Assembly: GCA_021810145.1 (NCBI GenBank)
Contig: JAJZJL010000036.1
Span: forward strand, 1 to 37,502
Direction of reading: 5' to 3'
Source of the DNA: Planctomycetota bacterium
GTDB taxonomy: Bacteria; Planctomycetota; Phycisphaerae; WQYP01
DNA length: 37,502 nucleotides
Below the pieces are notes generated by a model, which did not search any database, was not told the origin of the DNA, and saw nothing but the letters and a program-made list of their open reading frames with translations. Numbering within the stretch: the stretch's first letter is position 1; each line of letters begins with the position of its first letter. This document shows positions 31,042-37,502 of the stretch, one piece after another. The position numbers and the translations under genes were made by a program.

Positions 31042-32670
31042 CTATCTGGCTTGAGCATGTCCCTTTGCCCATTGCTGACGGGTAACAATCGGGACATAGC
31101 CAATGGCAAAACGCTTTGGCGGTGAAACAATCTGCGCCGGGTCAAGGTAAGTTAGAGATCCGTGCGTTGGCGGCGGCAGGTAATTTTGTGTTATTGTCCA
31201 ATGGCGCTCGAGCATATCAAAACGTTTCTGCATTTTGTTGCGTTCAGCCTCCGTCAGGTCCGCGTGAAGCAGGGCGGGTTGATCCTCAAAGCGATACCAG
31301 TAATAGGTCACGACCGAGCCATCGCTCAGATAAGCATGGAACGGTCCCGCCACCGGGCCTGGCTTTTTAAACGAGCTTTCCGGTCCGTCCGGAGTTGTGT
31401 AAGGCTTGGGAAGCCGTCTGCGCTGCGGATAAAAATGAATTTGTTTGAGCCGCGTTGCATCGGGAACATCGCGGACGTGAACCGGTTGCCATTGGAATTG
31501 TCTGCCGATGTGCAAAAGTCGGTAGTACCGCGGTAATATCGCTCGAAAGCCATCGGGGCCGCTGTGTACAAGCTGCCGGTTCCATCTAAAACCGTAGGAG
31601 ATTGGATCGGGCAGAAACGCCCCGGCAAATCGATTCCATGGCAACTTGGCGCGCCAGCGCTTCGGTGTTTCACGGGCGTAAAGCATCCATGTGGACCACA
31701 GTTTGGGTCTGAAATGTTCAACAAATCCTTGTTTGATACTTAATTGGCCGCTGGCGGGGGGGCCTCCATTGAACCACGCCTGTACAGAATTCCAAAGGGC
31801 CTTGCGCGTGTAACAGACCAGGCGGTTCAGAACAACTGCCGTTCCATCAGCATTCGATGGAAACGACACTTTGCCAAGGCGGGCATAGGTGTCAGCCCCC
31901 ATGCGGCTCATGGCGGCAGGAAGATATTGCGTCTCCATTTGAAACGGCTTGCCGGGATTCGCCCAGCGTGAATCAAGCAGTTTGCCGATCAACCGCGGAT
32001 GCTTTACGGCCTGATGATTCCAGAAATACGGCGTAAAAAAACATACCGGTCCCTTGAAGTTACGGGTGTTAAGAAAAAGTGTCCAACAATGATTACCCAT
32101 CGCAATGCGTTTGCCATCAGTGGTGGCCTGAGGGTCGGTTAGCGGCAGTGGTAAATAACCGTAGCCAAACAGTTGACCGTCGACGCCGGGTTTTAACGTC
32201 AGTCCATCGGGCGGAAACAGCAGCCGTGGACTTAGCTGTGCGACACCATATTTGCCGCGGGGGTGCTGCCAACTGCCAGCGCCATTTCCCGGGGCATCGG
32301 CAATGGCGCGAAAATTATAAGCGACCCCACCAAGATGAAACTTCGGTGCCGCGGTGGGAAAGCGGGTGCTGCGCCACCACCCCAGGCCACCTTCAATGTC
32401 AGAATAAAAATGCTGCGGTCTTCTACCGGCATATTGGGCCGCCATCCACGTGCCAAAAAGACCCGATTGAAATTGACGCCCCGGGTAGCGCAGCAGCAGT
32501 GGCCATGCGGCCGTGTAAATCGAAAAGCCGCCATCATATTTTTTCGGCACGTGGCCCGTTGGCACAATCATGTAGCCTGCGGCATGCACCGCGGGAAGTA
32601 CCGCGCCCGGCGCTGCTGTAGCTGCCAGCATGGGGAGCAAAGCTCCCATCACAATCGCTGAAAGTCTCAT
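31042..32670 (-). CDS. Secreted protein of unknown function
   Basis: 542 residues. The ATG at 32670 has GGAG ten nt upstream. A signal peptide (IVMGALLPMLAATAAPGAVLPAVHA, cleavage near VHA-AG) is followed by a large domain rich in Trp, Tyr and Pro (IYTAAWPLLLRYPGRQFQSG, SDIEGGLGWWRSTRF, FTPYFWNHQAV, WNRFAGAFLPDPISYGFRWN). That composition suits a beta-rich exported protein, possibly sugar-binding or hydrolytic, but I recognise no family or catalytic motif. It stands alone, convergent with the Mla-type operon. The sequence before the TAG is normal, but the frame stays open afterwards. Confidence 0.8.
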   Translation of the reverse strand: MRLSAIVMGALLPMLAATAAPGAVLPAVHAAGYMIVPTGHVPKKYDGGFSIYTAAWPLLLRYPGRQFQSGLFGTWMAAQYAGRRPQHFYSDIEGGLGWWRSTRFPTAAPKFHLGGVAYNFRAIADAPGNGAGSWQHPRGKYGVAQLSPRLLFPPDGLTLKPGVDGQLFGYGYLPLPLTDPQATTDGKRIAMGNHCWTLFLNTRNFKGPVCFFTPYFWNHQAVKHPRLIGKLLDSRWANPGKPFQMETQYLPAAMSRMGADTYARLGKVSFPSNADGTAVVLNRLVCYTRKALWNSVQAWFNGGPPASGQLSIKQGFVEHFRPKLWSTWMLYARETPKRWRAKLPWNRFAGAFLPDPISYGFRWNRQLVHSGPDGFRAILPRYYRLLHIGRQFQWQPVHVRDVPDATRLKQIHFYPQRRRLPKPYTTPDGPESSFKKPGPVAGPFHAYLSDGSVVTYYWYRFEDQPALLHADLTEAERNKMQKRFDMLERHWTITQNYLPPPTHGSLTYLDPAQIVSPPKRFAIGYVPIVTRQQWAKGHAQAR

Positions 32671-33130
32671 TGAATAATCACTCCGCGCACCGGCAGCATC
32701 AACTGCCTGTTATGCTCGCAAATCTGATTCCCTTCGGGCAAATCCCCTGGGAAGCCATCGGGCCATAGGTGCCAAAGCGTCGCGAATAATAATAGCCCGT
32801 CGTGCCAAAACGCTCGATTAATCTACCTGAAACACGATGTTATCCCGGCCATAGGGAATTGCAAATATATTTTCAGACAAGCATTGAAAGTTGCCCTGGC
32901 AAGTCCGCGTGGCAGAAATAAACCATTGGTTGTCAACCAGCAACGGCCCGGTTCGCCGCCGGTTTGATTCATGACCTTGATCCACCATTGCCGCCCGCCG
33001 TCTCAACTCACAATTGTAGGAAATGTTTGAGAACCAACCCATTCACTTGTATGGTGCGGTGAGCCTCCCGCAAAGCAGAAGTCAAAATGTCCGCTATTTA
33101 CCAAAGCTAAAATGCCCTTCTTGACGGGGC
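32671..33130. other. Gene-free region between the secreted protein and the RHS gene
   Basis: About 460 bp. On the minus strand a 74-codon frame (33042-32818) has a protein-like composition (for example GPLLVDNQWFISA) but begins right after an in-frame stop and has no ribosome site; it could be a gene fragment. Nothing else is visible. Confidence 0.45.
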
Positions 33131-36100
33131 GTGGTGGACCGGGTTTGGCGATGCGGTTGGTTGCACATGCGAGGATATTACCTGGTTGTTGGGGGGCAGG
33201 AGAGTTGTTCCGGTGCGTCGGAACCCCGCTGGCGATGGAGGCGAGTTGGAGGGGGTTGGCGTTTTTGGTCAGTCCATGCTTCCAGCTTCGGATGGCGTCT
33301 CCACGACGGCGGCACGCCGACGCACAATATTCCGTCTGGTAGAACGGTCACCCACACCGGTGGCGGCCTGGCCGCCAATTCCACCACCAATTCCAATACC
33401 GGCACGGTAACACTGACCACCGGTGGAACCAGTTATACCCTAACCCGCACGGTCTTTGATCGCGCTGGCCGGAGCATCGCCAGTGCCACAGACAATGCCG
33501 CGGTTGCTACCACCGCCTACGACGGTGCCAATCGTCCAATTTTGGCTACCGATTCTCTGGGCAATACCACCGCCACAGAATTTGACGGCAACGGCAATCC
33601 CGTCAGTATCACCAGAACCGAGCTCTCCACCATCACCCAGCCGAGCCAGACCGCCGAAGTCTTCACCACGCTCATGGCGTGGGATTGCATGAACCGGCAG
33701 GTACTGCTGGCTCAGAACGGCCCGGACGGCTCGATTGCGGCGGTGGAGGGAACCACCTTGTCCCGCATCACACTTACCGGCTATGACAGCCGGGGCAATG
33801 TGGCGCTGAGCATCGATCCCAACGGTAACACCGTTACCGCGCTGTGGGATGGTGCTGGCAGAAAGCTGGAGACCCGCCAGCAGCTGCGCCAGAATGGCCT
33901 GGGCCGCAATCCTCCGGTCAATAACGGCGGTGGCCTGAGCACCACGTTTAACACTTCCGGGCAGGGTCAGATTGCCGGAAGCATCCAGGCCAGCTTTGAA
34001 TATGATGGCAATTCCAACCAGATTGCCATGGTCGATGATCGCGGCGGCATTACACGCTGGGCGTTTGACTCTCATGACCGCAAAACCTCCATGACATATC
34101 ATGACGGCTCGACGGAGCAATTTGTTTTTGACCTGGCCAGTGATGTGGTACAATTCACAGATTGCAATGGATCGAAGTTCACGAACACATGGGATCCTAT
34201 GGGCCGGAAGATAAGCACAACCATTGCTCCCGCATCAGGCATCGGCGGTACGACTGCGCAGAGCTTCCAGTACAACGGCCTGGCACAGAGCACATTTGCC
34301 CGCGATACCGCCAACGGCAACAACGCCGATGTCACGCTGGTGTACGATTCCATCGGGCGAACCGTGGAAGAGGCCCAGAGCTTCGGCGGCAATACCCGCT
34401 ATGTCACCAATACCGCCTTTACTTCCCTGCCGGTAGGCCAATTTACATTCCCCAATGCCCGCCAGATAAACAACACATTCGACCAGCTGTATCGCCGGCA
34501 GCAGGTAATCGAACAATCCACCAGCGCTGTAATCGCCAGTTGGCAGTTCTTTGGGCCGAACCGCGTGGCGGAAGTTGTATTGGGCAACGGCATTATCCAA
34601 ACCATGCTCAACAACGCCAGAACGCACAGTGCAGTGCAATATAACACGGTTCCCAACCCGGCGTGGGGCACGCCAACAAGTGATCGCCTGGGGTATGACG
34701 GCGCGGGAAGGAACATCGCCAAACGCTATCTCACCGGCGGCATCAATGCCACGACCTTTGCCTACAACAACACCACGCCGACGGTGGGCAATACCGCAGC
34801 CTATGATCCGGCGGATAACAAATTCTACGAACGTGCATTGCACGCCGAGGAACGCAGCTTCCTGTACCAGCCGGTGGATAATAATGGCGATATCGCCTCG
34901 CCCACACCGGGTTACGACAGCATTAATCGGCTGCTGCAGTACCAAAGGGGAACGTTAAGCAGCACCGGCGGTTATCAGGGTGCGGGGGGCGGAAGTGTCA
35001 CTACGCCGATTACATTGCCGAACACCGATGCGCAGGAAAGCTGGAATCTCGATGGTCTTGGCAATTGGCGCAGCCTCACTTTCACCGGTGAAGGTGGAAG
35101 CCCAACCGTGCAGCAGCGCAACCACAATCGGCTAAACCAGATCACGCAGGCTGGCTTTACTTATGACGGTGTGCCTGGCGCAAGCAATGGCAATATGTCT
35201 AATGATGGTGTTCGGGCTTACCAATTTGATGCGTTGAACCGGCAGATGCAAGTCGCGGAGGGAACAACCGTCATCGGCAGTTATGTCTTTGACGCCTTTA
35301 ACCGCCGAATCCGCAAGACCATTTCCAACGGCGGATTCTTTGGCGGCATCGCCAATGGCACAATTGATTATCTCTACATGGGCAACCAAGTTATGGAGGA
35401 GCGCAACCCCTTCGGCGGCTCCGGCAGCACCGATACGCCGATCCGCCAGTACGTGTGGGGCACGTATATTGATGAGGTGATCCAACTCACAACGTTAACC
35501 ACACTGGGCGCACAGAGTGTTCCCGCCGGCACGTATTATTTACTTCAAGATCTGCTATACCGCGCGGTGGCCCTCACAAATTCCGCCGGTGCCATTGTAG
35601 AGGCCTACGATACGGACCCCTACGCCCAGACGATCATCTACACAGGCCCGGGCCCGGATGGCATCTGGTTCACCGATGATGACGCGGGATCGGGCTTCAC
35701 GTACGGTGCCAACGACATTATCTTCTGTGGCTACCGCTATGATCCGGAAACGCGGCTGTATTACGTTCGCAACCGAATGTTCCTGACGGACGCTGGCGGC
35801 ATTTCGGTCGGCCGGTGGATTCAGCGCGATCCGATCGGCTACTCCGGCGGGATTAATTTGTATGAGTATGTGGGAGGACGCGCGGTAGTGGCGGTGGATC
35901 CGAGCGGCACCGATTCTTGGGGGCTCCTGCCGCCCGGGGGTGGCCCCGACCTGCTTGGTTGGGGGTACATGCAGCAGGTGCGGCAGAAGGAACACCAGAT
36001 AGAAATGCGGTGCCTTAAGAAGTGTTCTGCCGACGCGGCAAGGCTGGCCGTGATGCTCGGATCCCTGTTGTGGGATATTGACGAGGCGCTAGAGACCGGT

Positions 36101-36316
36101 GGTGCCAGCGTACCTTTTCAAGGTGCCGCGTTGGCCTACGCGGTAGACCAGGCAAACCAGGGGCTGCAACAATTGGTGAAAGATGGCTGCGCCCCGAGCA
36201 ATCGCGACCTTGTCGCGACGGCGCGCTCGATCATTAGGTGGGCGAAATCACTGCTGCCACCCCCAGTGCAGCCAGCCCATCACCCGCCGATCTACCAACT
36301 TCCTCCACCTACGTGA
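33131..36316 (+). CDS. RHS/YD-repeat protein, 5' end damaged
   Basis: The open frame codes for 1061 residues. From about residue 72 (DNA 33345) it is a typical RHS/YD-repeat chain (YDGANRP, DSLGNTTATEFDGNGNP, YDSRGN, YDGNSN, TWDPMGRK, FNRRIRKT), which folds as a large beta-cage. The conserved core end is present (YRYDPETRLYYVRNRMF, GRWIQRDPIGYSGGINLYEYV, then VDPSG), followed by about 120 variable residues that are mostly helical and end in a Pro-rich tail. The first ~70 residues are Trp/Arg-rich, have no signal peptide and do not resemble an RHS N-terminus. There is no convincing start near the true RHS boundary. I read this as a 5'-truncated RHS gene joined to foreign sequence, so a full protein may not be made. 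No immunity gene is recognisable downstream. Confidence 0.75.
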   Translation: MVDRVWRCGWLHMRGYYLVVGGQESCSGASEPRWRWRRVGGGWRFWSVHASSFGWRLHDGGTPTHNIPSGRTVTHTGGGLAANSTTNSNTGTVTLTTGGTSYTLTRTVFDRAGRSIASATDNAAVATTAYDGANRPILATDSLGNTTATEFDGNGNPVSITRTELSTITQPSQTAEVFTTLMAWDCMNRQVLLAQNGPDGSIAAVEGTTLSRITLTGYDSRGNVALSIDPNGNTVTALWDGAGRKLETRQQLRQNGLGRNPPVNNGGGLSTTFNTSGQGQIAGSIQASFEYDGNSNQIAMVDDRGGITRWAFDSHDRKTSMTYHDGSTEQFVFDLASDVVQFTDCNGSKFTNTWDPMGRKISTTIAPASGIGGTTAQSFQYNGLAQSTFARDTANGNNADVTLVYDSIGRTVEEAQSFGGNTRYVTNTAFTSLPVGQFTFPNARQINNTFDQLYRRQQVIEQSTSAVIASWQFFGPNRVAEVVLGNGIIQTMLNNARTHSAVQYNTVPNPAWGTPTSDRLGYDGAGRNIAKRYLTGGINATTFAYNNTTPTVGNTAAYDPADNKFYERALHAEERSFLYQPVDNNGDIASPTPGYDSINRLLQYQRGTLSSTGGYQGAGGGSVTTPITLPNTDAQESWNLDGLGNWRSLTFTGEGGSPTVQQRNHNRLNQITQAGFTYDGVPGASNGNMSNDGVRAYQFDALNRQMQVAEGTTVIGSYVFDAFNRRIRKTISNGGFFGGIANGTIDYLYMGNQVMEERNPFGGSGSTDTPIRQYVWGTYIDEVIQLTTLTTLGAQSVPAGTYYLLQDLLYRAVALTNSAGAIVEAYDTDPYAQTIIYTGPGPDGIWFTDDDAGSGFTYGANDIIFCGYRYDPETRLYYVRNRMFLTDAGGISVGRWIQRDPIGYSGGINLYEYVGGRAVVAVDPSGTDSWGLLPPGGGPDLLGWGYMQQVRQKEHQIEMRCLKKCSADAARLAVMLGSLLWDIDEALETGGASVPFQGAALAYAVDQANQGLQQLVKDGCAPSNRDLVATARSIIRWAKSLLPPPVQPAHHPPIYQLPPPT

Positions 36317-36441
36317 GGGGTAGGGCGCTGCAAGGGTTCCGGTCCCGAAGGGAACGACGCTCGCTGGTGCCGGTGTGGGTGCATTAGCCGAATACCTCTG
36401 ATTATTTCCTGTAAACAACTGAAAGAAAGGTGGTATCTAAA

Positions 36442-37502
36442 ATGGTGACCCGGTCATATCCGATGGTTGTAAGGGCCCTGACCTTGGCACTGGCCGCGCT
36501 GCTTCCGGGGCCACGACCCTCATTGGCCAAGCCCACCCCCCCGTTGGCTGCAGGGCAGGTCGGAAAACCCGGCGTAGCGACGGCACCGAACCCGCCTCGC
36601 TTGCGATACCGCGCGGTAATCTTGAGATCCCCCGGCTACTACCATGTCATGGCGGGTGCCAGCCACCACGGCCGGTGGGTTGGTGCCGGATTGCCCGTCG
36701 GACGCCATAGTAGCTCCCACGCGCTATTGGGCGGCCCAGTGGCTGGCGTCATCGATTTGAACCCGCCGGGGTTTCTCTGGTCGGTCGCCGAGGGGACGGA
36801 CGGAAAGCTCCAGGTCGGTGCTGGGGAAACGCCCCAGGGGCGCGGAGGTGCGCTCCTCTGGTCCGGCACGGCAGCGAGCGCGATTTCGCTCAACCCACCC
36901 GGGTTCAAAATCTCGCAAGCACTTTCCGTGAGGCACCACGAGGAAGTAGGTTTCGCCGGTGAATCCAAGGGTAAGTTGCATGCCGCACTTTGGACCGGCA
37001 GCGCTAAAAGTTTTTTGGACCTGAACCCGAAAGGATTCGTTTCGTCAATCGCAGCCGCAACGGACGGCAGCCGCCAGGTCGGTTTTGGAATGCTTTTGGA
37101 CAAAGCCGTGCATGCGCTCGCATGGCGCGGCAGCGCAGCTAGCGCGGTTGACATAAACCCCCAGAGCTGCAAATCATCGAGAGCTTGGGGCGTTGCTCGT
37201 GGCGCGGTCGTCGGAACCGGGCGGGCTGCTGGGTGGGCGGCCCACCACGCGATCCTGTGGCACGGACCTGCAAACAACTTTATCGATCTGAACCCGAGCG
37301 GCTTTTACAAATCCACGGCCTTCGCCACAAATGGCACGCAGGAGGTGGGGTATGGAACCAGTCGCTCCGGCGGCTCGGCGCACGCCTTGGTCTGGAGCGG
37401 AACTCCGGGAAGCGCGGTGAATTTGCAGTCCGCATTGCCTCGGCGTTTCAACGCATCAAAAGCTTTCGGCATTACGCACCGGGGAGTTATCGTGGGGATT
37501 GC
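36442..37502 (+). CDS. Exported repeat protein (HAF-like), C-terminus outside the window
   Basis: The frame is open from the ATG at 36442 (AGGTGG eight nt upstream) to the end of the window, at least 353 residues without a stop. A signal peptide (VVRALTLALAALLPGPRPSLA) is followed by a Pro-rich linker and at least six repeats of about 44-47 residues with the pattern (L/V/A)W.G.....(D/N)(L/I)NP.GF..S.A......(Q)(E)VG.G. These resemble the exported HAF-type repeats (beta-propeller-like) of planctomycete surface or PEP-CTERM proteins. Binding partner and function are unknown. Its GC is higher than that of the core genes. It follows the RHS gene by 125 bp. Confidence 0.85.
   Translation, partial: MVTRSYPMVVRALTLALAALLPGPRPSLAKPTPPLAAGQVGKPGVATAPNPPRLRYRAVILRSPGYYHVMAGASHHGRWVGAGLPVGRHSSSHALLGGPVAGVIDLNPPGFLWSVAEGTDGKLQVGAGETPQGRGGALLWSGTAASAISLNPPGFKISQALSVRHHEEVGFAGESKGKLHAALWTGSAKSFLDLNPKGFVSSIAAATDGSRQVGFGMLLDKAVHALAWRGSAASAVDINPQSCKSSRAWGVARGAVVGTGRAAGWAAHHAILWHGPANNFIDLNPSGFYKSTAFATNGTQEVGYGTSRSGGSAHALVWSGTPGSAVNLQSALPRRFNASKAFGITHRGVIVGI

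Noticed and set aside
33440-34153. 237-codon minus-strand frame within the RHS gene
   Set aside because: Reverse reading of YD repeats; the plus-strand RHS motifs are unmistakable.
36639-37277. 212-codon frame on the minus strand at the right end
   Set aside because: It is the shadow of the repeat protein on the plus strand, which has a signal peptide, regular repeats and a ribosome site.

Overview
The window looks like the chromosome of a Planctomycetota bacterium, probably of the Phycisphaerae type. The clues are the small basic protein family shared by Planctomycetota, Verrucomicrobia and Chlamydiae, a secretin with the domain order typical of planctomycetes, a zinc-ribbon family of unknown function that I recall only from planctomycetes, a long RHS gene, and an exported protein built from 'LW.G....DLNP.GF' repeats. 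Start codons include TTG and GTG as well as ATG. GC is about 55% over most of the window and visibly higher in the last 1.6 kb. The lineage call is from memory of protein families, not from a search. I see no tRNA, rRNA, CRISPR array or transposase.

Layout. 1-809: gene-free, with a nearly exact 101-bp direct repeat and heptamer arrays. 810-4460 (+): a proton-pumping membrane pyrophosphatase and an outer-membrane barrel protein. 4543-8974 (-): rny (RNase Y), recG and a zinc-ribbon protein, transcribed in that order. 8975-9884: about 0.9 kb without a convincing gene but with several hairpins. 9885-15276 (-): a lipoprotein, a membrane protein, a glycerophosphodiester phosphodiesterase overlapping rho, a HemQ-type coproheme decarboxylase and a membrane-anchored unknown. 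15424-25676 (+): a type IV pilus / type II secretion operon with a promoter, a long leader, a PilM-PilN fusion, a PilO-like protein, a third membrane-anchored protein, a 1303-residue secretin and a strong terminator. 25784-26866 (+): small basic protein and a membrane-anchored phospholipase-D-type protein. 27040-30672 (+): a compact, overlapping Mla-type lipid transport operon (HEAT lipoprotein, STAS, MlaE, MlaF, MlaD). 31042-32670 (-): a secreted protein of unknown function. 33131-37502 (+): a 5'-damaged RHS gene followed by an exported repeat protein that runs off the end of the window.

How it works together. Two envelope systems dominate. The pilus/secretion operon builds an inner-membrane platform (PilM-N, PilO-like, third protein) under an outer-membrane secretin. 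Three consecutive platform proteins carry the same Pro-Gly-Phe-rich (PPGGFG) tandem insert, and the secretin carries a long TolA-like Ala/Gln-rich segment. The operon stands out as the least ordinary system here. The Mla-type operon would move phospholipid between the membranes. The minus-strand blocks are housekeeping: RNA decay (RNase Y), transcription termination (Rho), recombination (RecG) and heme synthesis (HemQ). The right end (RHS plus repeat protein) looks like an accessory region assembled by recombination.
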